Assembly (NCBI GenBank): GCA_000585075.1
Contig: JEMY01000067.1
Coordinates: 11,602-44,774 of the forward strand
DNA from: Candidatus Accumulibacter regalis
GTDB taxonomy: Bacteria; Pseudomonadota; Gammaproteobacteria; Burkholderiales; Rhodocyclaceae
DNA: 33,173 nucleotides
Direction: 5' to 3'
The notes beneath the pieces were generated by a model, which saw only the letters and a program-made list of their open reading frames with translations, made no database searches and had not been told where the DNA came from. The position numbers and the translations under genes were made by a program. Position 1 is the first letter of the stretch, and each line of letters begins with the position of its first letter. Shown here one piece after another: positions 1 to 8,507 of this stretch.

Positions 1-294
1 CTGCTCAAGCGCTGGCTCAGTTGGGCCAGCCGCTGCCGACTCGAACCCTTCAAGCGCCTCGGTCGGACCATCAGCAAGCATCTTCCTGGCGTCCTCAACG
101 GTTTTCACCCCGGCAAGCACAATGGCCGGGTCGAAGCGATGAATCGAGCGCTCCAGGAGGCGCGCGCAAGGGCACGTGGCTATCGCCGCGTCGAAAACTT
201 CATCGCCATGGCCTACCTCATCGCTGGAAAGCTCACTCATTTGCCCGCCTCGCCCTTCGCCCCATTCTTGCCCGTTCCACACGAAACGACCTAA
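1..294 (+). CDS. ISL3-family transposase, C-terminal part (5' end outside window)
   Basis: The frame is open from the first base of the window and stops at TAA 292-294, giving 97 residues. The reading KARGY-like (ARARGYRRVENFIAMAYLIAGKL) is the characteristic C-terminal end of ISL3-family DDE transposases, where a conserved NG-x-x-E-x-x-N-x-x-x-Q stretch is followed by GYR, NF, and MAYLIAGKL. Here one can see HNGRVEAMN, GYRRVENF and IAMAYLIAGKL in that order. The catalytic DDE residues would lie mostly upstream of the window, so activity cannot be judged. It converges on the TULIP-like gene (stop at 349), leaving only about 54 bases for the right end of the IS. The family call is confident; whether the element is intact is unknown. 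Confidence 0.8.
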   Translation: MLKRWLSWASRCRLEPFKRLGRTISKHLPGVLNGFHPGKHNGRVEAMNRALQEARARARGYRRVENFIAMAYLIAGKLTHLPASPFAPFLPVPHETT

Positions 295-306
295 ACCTTC
301 CTTCAA

Positions 307-326
307 GCGACCGCATTTCCGGTCGC
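307..326. repeat. Short hairpin between converging genes
   Basis: GCGACC (307-312) and GGTCGC (321-326) form a perfect 6-bp stem with an 8-base loop, lying between the transposase stop (294) and the convergent stop at 349. No T-run follows on either strand. It could be a weak bidirectional terminator or part of the IS right end; the sequence does not decide. Confidence 0.3.
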
Positions 327-348
327 ATCAGAAAAGCAGAGCCTCTTG

Positions 349-2073
349 TCAGCCAGGTTTGACGTAGGTCACAGCAGTAACCAAATCTTGATTTTCGGAA
401 AATTGCACATCCTTGTACGTAAAAACCCTGGCCCCGGGGAAAACGAAATTCTGGATATCTTGTGCGGGAATATCTTTGAGCGTCGTTTTCGCTACGCTAT
501 TCGAATAGTTTTTTATTCCTGCGATTTGTTTCTGGGAGCTTCCTCCCGCAAGAATGTCAAAAAACCAGCCATAGTCCGGAGTCGTAGAGCGATCCTGGGT
601 CGAGCTGCTGGCTGTGGATTGAAGCTGACCATTCTGTCCAACCGATAGCGTGTACGTGTCGGTGATCGTCGTATCCACGACGTTTCCCGATGCGGAGGTG
701 TAATCAAACTGGAGATAGATATATAGCACCAGGTGTTGAACGATCGTGATCGTGCTGCCAGCGAAGGAAACCGAGCAATCGTATGAGCTGTGCAGGTCGA
801 ATTCACCGTAGGTCAGGCCAGATTTGTCGTGATTGTCGGCGTTGCTGGCGTAGGAAATCTTGAGCACTGTCGGTCCCGTCGGCACGATGATCGAATTCTG
901 TGGAGTTTGCCCCGGCGTCAAGCGCATGTTTGTATCGAGACTCCCCATCATGTGTGCGGTAACCGATGTCCAGGGTTTCAAGCACGAGCGCGACACCTCG
1001 GAGGCGAGAAGCGTTCTGTAATAGTTGGCTAGTGTATTGCGGTTAATCGATATAATGCCGCTTTCATTGTCGACATTGGCGGGATCTACCCAATTCCAGT
1101 CGAAACCCGCCGCGCCGGGCAGGTGGTTGTTATTCGCAGCACAGAGATAGTCCAGCGTCACCACCTGTTTCTGTGCCGGGGTCGGGTTGGCTACCACGAC
1201 GCCGTTTCCGTCACGAAACTGGCTGACTTCACGCTCCATCCCCGTCAGCCGTAGCGACGATCCGTCGGGGGCGTTGGCCACTGCGTGGACCGATAGCACT
1301 GGCTCGCCATGGGTCTTGGCGGAGGCGAAATAGAGGTTAACGAAGGACTTGGTCAGGATCAGACCGGCATCGGAAGAGGGGTCGAGGCCTGCAATTCTGG
1401 GGATTGACTGGACCACCGCATTGTCGAGGTCAAAGAGCAGTTGCTGCAGGCTGAAGGCTCCCGAGCCGAGATTCTTTAGTTGGTTGAGGAGCGCCTTTTT
1501 CTGCGCCGGATGATTGTTGAAATAAGGCGTATCGAGTTCATTGTCGAGCGCCTCATAGACAAGGTTAACCGTCGTGCTGAAGTACCACGGGGTTCCCGAC
1601 GGTTGCGACCAGACGTTCCAGGAGCCTTGGCCGCCAAAGCCGCTGGGAGGGCTGTTCTGGATGACCTCGAACTCGGAGCAGAAGAGATTGAATCTGACAT
1701 TGTTCGCAGACGACCCCAGATCGACAATCGCCGGCATATCCTTGGGCATTACGCCTGGCGGCAGACCGAGCTTGAGCTTCAGGCCGACAACAAACATGTT
1801 CTTGGTCAGAGTGGCGATTCTCGGGTCGCTGTAATCGGTGCCGTCGGGTATTTCGAAGGGGTCGATGCCGCCGGTCCTGGTCTTCAGATCGTCGAGGCTG
1901 ATCTGGACGGTCGGATTGCCTTTTGTATCGGCGAGAAAACACAGCGACGCCGTCGGCTGATCGATGGTGTCGAGATACTCCTTGAGACCCGAATTGATGC
2001 TTGCCTGGGTCGTTGCGACGACAAAATCGTAGCCATATTTCTGACTTGAAAGAAAGGATTTGTTGGCTGACAT
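349..2073 (-). CDS. Hypothetical protein with P47/OrfX (TULIP)-like N-terminus
   Basis: A 574-residue protein without a visible signal peptide or membrane segment. The ATG at 2073 is preceded by a good ribosome site (GAGGT about 6 bases upstream). The N-terminus KYGYDFVVATTQASINSGLK resembles the opening YGWDIVYxxS...NxxLKEY of clostridial P47/OrfX proteins. Those are TULIP-fold lipid-binding proteins encoded with botulinum-type toxins, and similar YGYD openings occur in fungal and bacterial hypothetical proteins. The body is rich in Thr/Ser and beta-type segments, and there are no enzyme motifs I recognise. It is the last gene of a minus-strand group with a phospholipase C-type enzyme, 255 bases downstream of it. 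A lipid-binding partner of that enzyme is an attractive inference, not something the sequence proves. The family link rests on my memory of the N-terminal pattern only. Confidence 0.6.
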   Translation of the reverse strand: MSANKSFLSSQKYGYDFVVATTQASINSGLKEYLDTIDQPTASLCFLADTKGNPTVQISLDDLKTRTGGIDPFEIPDGTDYSDPRIATLTKNMFVVGLKLKLGLPPGVMPKDMPAIVDLGSSANNVRFNLFCSEFEVIQNSPPSGFGGQGSWNVWSQPSGTPWYFSTTVNLVYEALDNELDTPYFNNHPAQKKALLNQLKNLGSGAFSLQQLLFDLDNAVVQSIPRIAGLDPSSDAGLILTKSFVNLYFASAKTHGEPVLSVHAVANAPDGSSLRLTGMEREVSQFRDGNGVVVANPTPAQKQVVTLDYLCAANNNHLPGAAGFDWNWVDPANVDNESGIISINRNTLANYYRTLLASEVSRSCLKPWTSVTAHMMGSLDTNMRLTPGQTPQNSIIVPTGPTVLKISYASNADNHDKSGLTYGEFDLHSSYDCSVSFAGSTITIVQHLVLYIYLQFDYTSASGNVVDTTITDTYTLSVGQNGQLQSTASSSTQDRSTTPDYGWFFDILAGGSSQKQIAGIKNYSNSVAKTTLKDIPAQDIQNFVFPGARVFTYKDVQFSENQDLVTAVTYVKPG

Positions 2074-2328
2074 GATCTACCTCGCATTATGGTCGTTCGA
2101 CTGCAGAGGGGAGGGACGACGTTACCCGATAAAGTGGCAAGGAGAGCACGGGTACGGGAAACATTGTCGGCGACATGATTTGGCGCCAGGTTTCGCCCCG
2201 AAGGAGCGAATTTGTATGCCTGTTGGCGACGGAAGAATGCGTTGAAGTTTGCCAGAGACAATGGCGGGCGGGATGGGGACAGGAAGAGATACGGCTGCCG
2301 CTAAAGGCCGCGTCGCCAGACTTGACAG

Positions 2329-4884
2329 CTATTTTTCCGGGACACCTTCGATCATCCACAGCGCGTCGTCGGCGGCCGAAATCCGGGTGGTCATGAACTC
2401 ACCCTCGGGAACGATCACCTGCTGGGTATCGTCGTTGACGATGTACACGGTGCTGCCGTTGCGCAGGGGTGCGCCGTCGGCCGTCGACAGGCGCCATGTG
2501 GACGAGCGTGGCGCAAAGTCGGCGTAGTAGTAGTACAGGTCGGTCCGGCTTCCCGAGAAGAGGTGGTCGCAGCGTGTTCCTTTGCTGGTGAGATCCTCGC
2601 GGCTCGAAACGAGTGCCACGCAGGCACCATCCGCGACAAAGCCTTGGGTGGTGGATGCATAACCAGCGTTGTCCGGTAGAGACAGCTTCAGGCGGACTTT
2701 GTTGGCTTGCCCCAGGGTAGGTTTCCACTGACCCCACTGGGACTTGAAGGCGCTGATGTATCGGTTCGTCTTGAGGTGTTTCAGGAACACCTCGTCCCCG
2801 TACTTCAGGGCGCCTTCGACGGGCAGGCCGTCCACGACCGGTTCCACGCTCCAGGCGCTGCCGTCCCGATCGGTGCATAGATAGCAGTGGCCGTAGAGGG
2901 CGTTGTACCGGGAATTCAGGCGCTCGCCACCGTTGACGAGAAACACCTTGTCACCAAAACACAAGGGTCCTGAAGCCGGGCTGAGCTTGCTGATCGCCCA
3001 GGTTTGCTGGCGATCGTATTCGCCTTCCATGTAATCGTTGAAATAGTAGCAATCGGACGAGTTCTTCCAGTTGCCAAGGACATTGTAGGAGCCGAGACCT
3101 TCCTCGCTGGAAATGAGCTTGATCGTGTCCGCGCTGCCGGTCCCAAGAATCACTCCTTCGTCGGGGCGGTGAGCGGCGTTCTGGCAATAGAAAGTGACCG
3201 GAGTTTCGTAGCTGGTCGTGGGAAAGTACTCCGTCGCCGCCGGGTCATCCTTGCTGAATGGCACCACATAGTGTTCGAGAAAGCGTGACACATACTGGCC
3301 CTGGGCGTTCCTGAGACGAAAGCGGTCGTAGAAGTGAACCGGTTCACCTCTCTTGCGCGCCAGTTTCAGGAAGGCAAGGTCGCTGGCGTCGGTGCGCGGC
3401 GTGGCCAGGCTGACCAGGTTCGTGAACGTCGGTGCATTTGCCGTGCGCTGGCCAAAATCCTCCGCGGCCTTGCTCAGCCCGCGCCACTCGAGGAGGGTGG
3501 CGATGATCGATGTATGGTCGAACGGGATGCTGCCCGGCGAGCGGAACACCGTACCCTTGGCGATGCGAGGAGAGACGAGAATCGCGGGTACCCGAGCACC
3601 ATAGCGGTCGAAGTTGAAGTCATGCTGGCGCTCGAAGGCGGGCGTCCCGGTGCCCCAGGGCGGTATTGCCGGCGGCGGGGGCACGTGGTCGAAAGTGCCG
3701 ACCGGCTCGTCGAAAGTGATGATCAGCAAGGTCTTTTCCCATGCCTCCGTGTTGGCGATGAGGCTGGAATAGATCTTCTTGAGCAGGTTTTCGCCGGCGT
3801 CGAGGTTGCCGGGCGGGTGATAGTCGTTGCCCTGATGAAACAGGTAGGTGGACAGCGAGACGGCCGAATTTCCGGTTCCCTGGTGAGCGATGGTCCACTC
3901 CGGCTCGATATAGGTGAAATGCGGCAAACGTCCCTGTCTGGCCGAAACCAGGAACGAATCGAGCGTCGAGAAATGGGCGTTGGCGTTCGGTATCTTGCCG
4001 ATCTCGGGAAAAAGCCGGTACGTGTAGTCTGCGCTCACTTCACTCGAACTGAGTGAGCGCAGGTACTCCATCACCATGCCCACCGTCGCGCGCGAGATCA
4101 GATTTCCGGGCGCGGCCAGCAGCACTCCCTCGATGGCCACGGCAAGCATGTTGAAATTGATCGGCAGATAGCCACTCTGCCTGACCACGGACCACGTCAA
4201 GCCGGCGTCGTGGAGTGCATTGAAGATCGTCCGCGCCCTGAAGCGGTCGTCGCCGATCAGTTCGCCGGAAACCTTTTCGAGCGCCTTGAGCGCTAGGTTG
4301 GTGGCGTCCTCGAGAAAGCCGTTATCGACCAGGCCCATGGACGTCCCGCACAGGGCGAAGGCCCGATTGGTATTGGTTTGCGACGGAACCGAGGAGAACC
4401 ACAGGTCGCATACGGCGTAGTGCTCTGCCAGTCCGTTGAGTACCGGTAGCTGCGCCGGCGTGTAGCTCTGCATGACCTGCCCCGCGTAGCGTTTGACCGC
4501 CGCCGCGTCCTTGCCCTGACTGGCGAGCAATTCTGCGTAATCGCGCACGTAGCCGCGCATCGTCGGTTTGTCGCCGGGGCCCGCCTTCGTAGTGCCGAAG
4601 AGTTGCCGGGTGACGTGTTCGAAACTTTCGCCGGGATTGACGTTCGGTACGCCCAGGCCCTCAGCCCCGCGGGTCGGAAGCACCTTGATGTTTCGCGTCT
4701 GATCCTCGTTCGCGTAGGCGCTCGGAGTGATCTCCTGTAGCCCGTGATAAGCCGACTCCGACGGCTTGAGCGGAGGCGTGTTGCTGAGCGGCTTCTTGTT
4801 CTCGTAGAGCCAGCCCAGCATGCTGTCGAACGATCGGTTCTCGAGCATTAGCAGGACAACGTGTTCAACCTCGTTCATCGCCAT
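2329..4884 (-). CDS. Phospholipase C / acid phosphatase-type phosphoesterase with beta-rich C-terminal region
   Basis: An 851-residue member of the phosphoesterase family of bacterial phospholipases C and AcpA-type acid phosphatases, which cleave phosphomonoesters or phosphodiesters such as phospholipid head groups. The start EHVVLLMLENRSFDSMLG carries the family's metal-binding Glu-Asn (residues 15-16) and FD. Later come a YIEPEW segment, an ITFDEP...FDHVPPP segment with metal-binding Asp/His, and ARVPAILVSPRI followed by FDHTSIIATLLEW, all in family order over roughly residues 1-500. Residues from about 540 to 851 are extra, with repeated GD(E/K)VFL and strand-like units suggestive of a beta-trefoil or fascin-like binding module. 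No N-terminal signal peptide is visible, unlike many PLCs, so export would need another route or the protein may stay intracellular. The ATG at 4884 has a GAGGG site just upstream. It lies 78 bases downstream of the metallophosphoesterase gene, likely co-transcribed. Confidence 0.85.
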   Translation of the reverse strand: MAMNEVEHVVLLMLENRSFDSMLGWLYENKKPLSNTPPLKPSESAYHGLQEITPSAYANEDQTRNIKVLPTRGAEGLGVPNVNPGESFEHVTRQLFGTTKAGPGDKPTMRGYVRDYAELLASQGKDAAAVKRYAGQVMQSYTPAQLPVLNGLAEHYAVCDLWFSSVPSQTNTNRAFALCGTSMGLVDNGFLEDATNLALKALEKVSGELIGDDRFRARTIFNALHDAGLTWSVVRQSGYLPINFNMLAVAIEGVLLAAPGNLISRATVGMVMEYLRSLSSSEVSADYTYRLFPEIGKIPNANAHFSTLDSFLVSARQGRLPHFTYIEPEWTIAHQGTGNSAVSLSTYLFHQGNDYHPPGNLDAGENLLKKIYSSLIANTEAWEKTLLIITFDEPVGTFDHVPPPPAIPPWGTGTPAFERQHDFNFDRYGARVPAILVSPRIAKGTVFRSPGSIPFDHTSIIATLLEWRGLSKAAEDFGQRTANAPTFTNLVSLATPRTDASDLAFLKLARKRGEPVHFYDRFRLRNAQGQYVSRFLEHYVVPFSKDDPAATEYFPTTSYETPVTFYCQNAAHRPDEGVILGTGSADTIKLISSEEGLGSYNVLGNWKNSSDCYYFNDYMEGEYDRQQTWAISKLSPASGPLCFGDKVFLVNGGERLNSRYNALYGHCYLCTDRDGSAWSVEPVVDGLPVEGALKYGDEVFLKHLKTNRYISAFKSQWGQWKPTLGQANKVRLKLSLPDNAGYASTTQGFVADGACVALVSSREDLTSKGTRCDHLFSGSRTDLYYYYADFAPRSSTWRLSTADGAPLRNGSTVYIVNDDTQQVIVPEGEFMTTRISAADDALWMIEGVPEK

Positions 4885-4962
4885 GGCCTGCCCTCGGTGT
4901 AGGAAGCATGCGAATTACATTACTGCGTCATTGCCGACGAATTCTTCGCGCCGCCGCATCCG

Positions 4963-6039
4963 CTACTTGCCGCAGTGCTGCTCCTGGTGGTCCGGTTGTT
5001 CCTTGCTGTCCCACATTTCGCGCCAGTAGCCGTTGGCGCAAATGACCAGAGCCTGCTGCTTGCCAGCCGGGCCGGCGATGCGCAGGGCGCCGCCGGTGCT
5101 GGTGCTGTCCTCGATTCCCTCGCCCATGCCGCTGTCGATCAGGAACAGGATGCCGTAGCGCTGGAACAGCGTTTCTTCCTCCCGGTTCTTGTTGTCAGGG
5201 AACTTCACCCGGCCGTATTGGTGGCCCTGGACGATGTGGTTCACCTTCAGCTTGGATGCATATTTTTTCAACAGGGCTTTCGCGTCGGTGTCCTTGCTGC
5301 CGTCCATGAACCAGGGCATCCCGTTCGGGCCCTTCTTGTTCAGGCGCGCTTCGAGGATGGAATTTTCGTCGCTCAACTCCTTGGTCGCGAAGCCATCCTT
5401 GGCAAAGCCATTCTCGATGGCGGTGCTGAGTTCGGCAATGGTCCGGTTGTTGGTATTGCCGCCATGGCTGAAGAACCAATCATTGACCCGCACCGCAATG
5501 GGCAAGGCGCACAGGAACTGCCCGACGTCTCCTTGGCAACTGGCGACCTCGACCGGATCGATTTTGGCGGCCCGTAGTTCGTTGGCGAATTCCCTGGTCT
5601 TCTTCCCCAACGGGTTGGCCAGAAACTCAGCCTCGTGGTTGCCCATGGTGACGATGACTTGCCCGCCCTGGCGCGCTGCATCGGTTTGCAGGGCGCGCAG
5701 CAGCGCAATCACTCCCAGGGAATCGGTCCATTTGTCAATCATGTCGCCGGTGACCACGAGGACCGATTTGCCGCCCGTCCATTTCACCTGGTCCGGCGCG
5801 GTCGCCGTGCTTTCCGTGAGCATGGCCGCGGCCAGCACCCCGGCCAGCCGCACCGGATCGCCATGCGGGTCGCCGACTGCGAAGACCGTCTCGGTGGTGT
5901 CCAGCTCAACCACCGCCGGATGCTTCAGCCAATCGCGGCTGGCCTTGACCGCGCTGCTCTCGGCGGCGTGGGCTACTTCGCTGCATACGGCAAGGGCGAG
6001 GGTGAGCCCGGCAATCTTGGCAAACATGTTCGGCGTCAT
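4963..6039 (-). CDS. Secreted calcineurin-like metallophosphoesterase
   Basis: A 358-residue protein beginning at the ATG at 6039, chosen because AAGGA lies about 8 bases upstream and the protein then opens with a normal signal peptide (MFAKIAGLTLALAVCSEVAHA, cleavage likely after residue 25). A longer frame from 6090 would bury that signal. Two-metal motifs of the calcineurin-like family appear in order: GDPHGD (D57, H59), VTGDMID (D99), TMGNHE (N134, H135), FFSHGG and VQGHQYG. The enzyme should dephosphorylate small or protein phosphoesters in the periplasm; the natural substrate cannot be read. It heads a minus-strand group with the phospholipase C-like gene, which suggests a phosphate- or lipid-scavenging role (inference). 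No Pho box was found upstream. Confidence 0.85.
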   Translation of the reverse strand: MTPNMFAKIAGLTLALAVCSEVAHAAESSAVKASRDWLKHPAVVELDTTETVFAVGDPHGDPVRLAGVLAAAMLTESTATAPDQVKWTGGKSVLVVTGDMIDKWTDSLGVIALLRALQTDAARQGGQVIVTMGNHEAEFLANPLGKKTREFANELRAAKIDPVEVASCQGDVGQFLCALPIAVRVNDWFFSHGGNTNNRTIAELSTAIENGFAKDGFATKELSDENSILEARLNKKGPNGMPWFMDGSKDTDAKALLKKYASKLKVNHIVQGHQYGRVKFPDNKNREEETLFQRYGILFLIDSGMGEGIEDSTSTGGALRIAGPAGKQQALVICANGYWREMWDSKEQPDHQEQHCGK

Positions 6040-6105
6040 GTCGAATTCCTTCTGGCGGGAGAAAAAGTGCAGAAATCGGCTCTCGTTCACGTTTCAGCTA
6101 CTTTG

Positions 6106-6138
6106 CGCATCATTTAGCCACAACCGCTAAACGATGCG
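6106..6138 (-). promoter_or_regulatory. Long inverted repeat upstream of the phosphoesterase genes
   Basis: CGCATCATTTAGC (6106-6118) and GCTAAACGATGCG (6126-6138) are 13-base arms around a 7-base loop with one mismatch. Read in the minus-strand transcript that mismatch becomes a G-U pair, so the RNA stem is continuous. It lies 67 bases upstream of the ATG at 6039. No T-run follows it in the direction of transcription, so an operator or leader hairpin is more likely than a terminator. Confidence 0.5.
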
Positions 6139-6647
6139 ATCATAAGAGCAAGGTCCGCGCCACTTCCTGGTAGCCCGGTAACGCCATGTATCGAAAAGGA
6201 GTTCTGTAAATGCTGTCCGCTCGCGGGTGGGTCTGAAGCTACCCGCCGCGGGTGACTCCAGGCGGCCTGAATCACCGTCGCCGCAGGCCCAGATCGCGGC
6301 CAGGATTGCCGCCAGAACAGGGCTGCAGAGGTCAGGCCGGTGCGCCGAAGGCGGCGGAAGCAGTTCGACCCGGGTGGGTCCGTCTTGCCCCAGCCGCCCA
6401 CGCCCCGGAGATCGGGAAGGCAAAGTGTAGAAGCCAGCGCTGGCGTCAGGCGGGCTGGATTACCCCTGCTGCTTATGTCATCATCACGTCTGGCGAGACT
6501 GTGTGCCAGCAGGTGCCTGCCACGCCGGTGGCCTGGCCCTGCTGCCGAGATGACTGCCGCACTCACCAACAGTCGACACCTGGCCGCGCCACGCGGCGCG
6601 CCTGCCCGTTTTTTCTGCCGGGTTGTTTTTTTCGAGGAAGAGTGCGC
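6139..6647. other. Intergenic region upstream of the type I secretion genes
   Basis: About 500 bases between the divergent phosphoesterase and exporter genes. Long open frames here are extensions or shadows of the exporter frame, and no protein family is recognisable. One small item stands out: AAAAGGAG (6194-6201) correctly spaced before an ATG at 6210 that opens a 8-codon frame (MLSARGWV) ending at TGA 6234-6236. This is a possible leader peptide, though its existence is speculative. No convincing sigma70 promoter was identified. Confidence 0.3.
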
Positions 6648-8489
6648 ATGACCGGTCCGTCCCAACGCCCCGAGCTGGAGCAGCTGCTGCTGTCTTTTCG
6701 GCAGGCCTTCATGACCGTTGGCGCGTTCAGTTTCTTCACCAATCTGTTGATGTTGACGCCGGCGATCTACATGCTGCAGCTCTACGATCGTGCGCTCGGG
6801 AGCCGTAATCCGACGACCTTGCTGATGCTGACGCTGATCGCGCTTGGGCTGCTGGCGCTGATGTCCCTGCTTGAATGGATCCGATCGATGGTCCTGGTGC
6901 GCGTCGGTGCTCGTCTCGATCTGGACATCAACCAGCGCATCTTCGACGCGACCTTCGAACGAAATCTGCGGCAGGCAGGCCAGAATCCGGCGCAGGCCCT
7001 GCACGACCTGGCATCGATGCGCCAGACCTTGACCGGTGCCGGGTTGGTGGCCCTGACCGACGCGCCGTGGATGCCGATCTATTTGATAGCGATCTTCATG
7101 ATGCACCGTGAACTGGGCGTCTTCGCGCTGATTGGCGTGCTTGTCCTGGTGGCTCTGGCGTTTGTTAACGAGCGTGTCTCGGCGGGGCCGCTGGGCGAGG
7201 CGCAAAAGCTGTCGATGGCAGCCAATGCGCAGGCCAACAACAACCTGAGAAATGCCGAGGTGATCGAAGCCATGGGCATGCTGCCGGCGATTCGCGGGCG
7301 CTGGTTCAAGCTGCACCGGAAGTTTCTCGAACAACAGGCTCTGGCCAGCGATCGCGCCGGCATGTTGACGGCGCTGACCCGCTTTGCGCGTATCTCGATG
7401 CAATCCCTGACGCTGGGCTATGGCGCGCTGCTGGCGATAGAAGGAGAAATCACGCCGGGAATGATGATCGCCGGGTCGATTCTGGTCGGCCGCGCACTGG
7501 CGCCGGTCGAAGCGCTGATCGGCAACTGGAAACAGCTGGTGTCGGCACGCGCCGCTTACAAGCGTCTGGTCGAGCTGCTCGGCCTGTACCCGGCGCGGGC
7601 TGCCGGAATGCCGCTGCCGAGGCCGCTGGGTGACGTGGTCGTCGAGAACGCGGCGACGGGGGCGCCGGGCAGCAAGACGCTGATCCTCAAGAATGTGAAC
7701 TTCAAGTTGCAGGCCGGCGAGGTTGTCGCCGTGATCGGTCCCAGCGCTTCCGGCAAGTCGACGCTGGCGCGCTTGCTGGTCGGTGTCTGGCCAACGCTGG
7801 CCGGATCGGTGCGCCTGGACGGCTCTGAGATTTTCAAGTGGAACAAGGATGAGTTGGGCCCCTATCTGGGTTATCTGCCGCAGGACATCGAGTTGTTTGG
7901 TGGGTCTGTCGCCGAAAACATCGCCCGTTTTGGCGAAGTCGATTCGGACCAGGTTCTGGCGGCGGCTCAGGCTGCCGGCGTTCACGACTTGATCCTGCTC
8001 TTGCCGAACGGCTACGACACCCCGCTCGGCGAGGCGGGAAGCGCTCTGTCGGGTGGCCAGAAACAGCGCATCGGTCTGGCCCGTGCGCTTTACGGCGACC
8101 CGGCGTTTATTGTCCTCGACGAACCGAATTCCAACCTCGACGATCAGGGTGAGGCGGCCCTGGCCGAAACGATCCGGCGCCTGAAAGCGAGGAGGCGGAC
8201 AGTGGTCATCGTCACCCACCGGATGACCACCCTGGCGGTTGCCGACAGCATTCTGGTGATGCAGGAGGGAACGGTGAAGGCACACGGTCCGCGCGACCAG
8301 ATCCTCGCGGCCATGCGCTCAGCCAATCCGCCCAATCCGCCGCCTGCCGCCCCGGCGCCAAAGGCGGCGAGCGCAGCAAATTCGCCGCCTACCTCGCCGG
8401 CCGGGCAGAGCGCGGTTGCGGCAAGGCCGGCGACGACTACTGCGGCGCCGGCGGGCGGATTTCCGTCGACGCCGGTCATTGGCGTCTGA
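6648..8489 (+). CDS. Type I secretion ABC transporter, permease/ATPase (PrtD/HlyB-like)
   Basis: A 613-residue inner-membrane exporter that powers one-step secretion of a protein across both membranes. The open frame extends upstream, but ATG 6648 is chosen because GAGGAAG lies 6-9 bases before it and the protein then starts like PrtD/AprD-type exporters. The membrane domain fills roughly residues 20-290, with hydrophobic helices such as FFTNLLMLTPAIYMLQLYD and LLMLTLIALGLLALMSLLEW. The ATPase follows: Walker A GPSASGKST near 364, LSGGQ near 467, Walker B FIVLDEPNSNLD near 487, and the switch His in IVTHRM near 521. A Pro/Ala-rich tail of about 50 residues ends the protein. No N-terminal C39 peptidase is present. 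It forms an operon with the fusion protein 18 bases downstream. Confidence 0.93.
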   Translation: MTGPSQRPELEQLLLSFRQAFMTVGAFSFFTNLLMLTPAIYMLQLYDRALGSRNPTTLLMLTLIALGLLALMSLLEWIRSMVLVRVGARLDLDINQRIFDATFERNLRQAGQNPAQALHDLASMRQTLTGAGLVALTDAPWMPIYLIAIFMMHRELGVFALIGVLVLVALAFVNERVSAGPLGEAQKLSMAANAQANNNLRNAEVIEAMGMLPAIRGRWFKLHRKFLEQQALASDRAGMLTALTRFARISMQSLTLGYGALLAIEGEITPGMMIAGSILVGRALAPVEALIGNWKQLVSARAAYKRLVELLGLYPARAAGMPLPRPLGDVVVENAATGAPGSKTLILKNVNFKLQAGEVVAVIGPSASGKSTLARLLVGVWPTLAGSVRLDGSEIFKWNKDELGPYLGYLPQDIELFGGSVAENIARFGEVDSDQVLAAAQAAGVHDLILLLPNGYDTPLGEAGSALSGGQKQRIGLARALYGDPAFIVLDEPNSNLDDQGEAALAETIRRLKARRRTVVIVTHRMTTLAVADSILVMQEGTVKAHGPRDQILAAMRSANPPNPPPAAPAPKAASAANSPPTSPAGQSAVAARPATTTAAPAGGFPSTPVIGV

Positions 8490-8507
8490 CTGGCGAGGCA
8501 CAGAGCG

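Noticed and set aside
6040..6105. Pho box upstream of the phosphoesterase genes
   Set aside because: No CTGTCAT-type direct repeats at the expected spacing were found.
6114..8285. Long minus-strand open frame of 723 codons opposite the ABC exporter
   Set aside because: It lies antisense to a clear exporter gene; the sequence is Arg/Gln/His-rich without domains, as expected for a shadow frame in GC-rich DNA.
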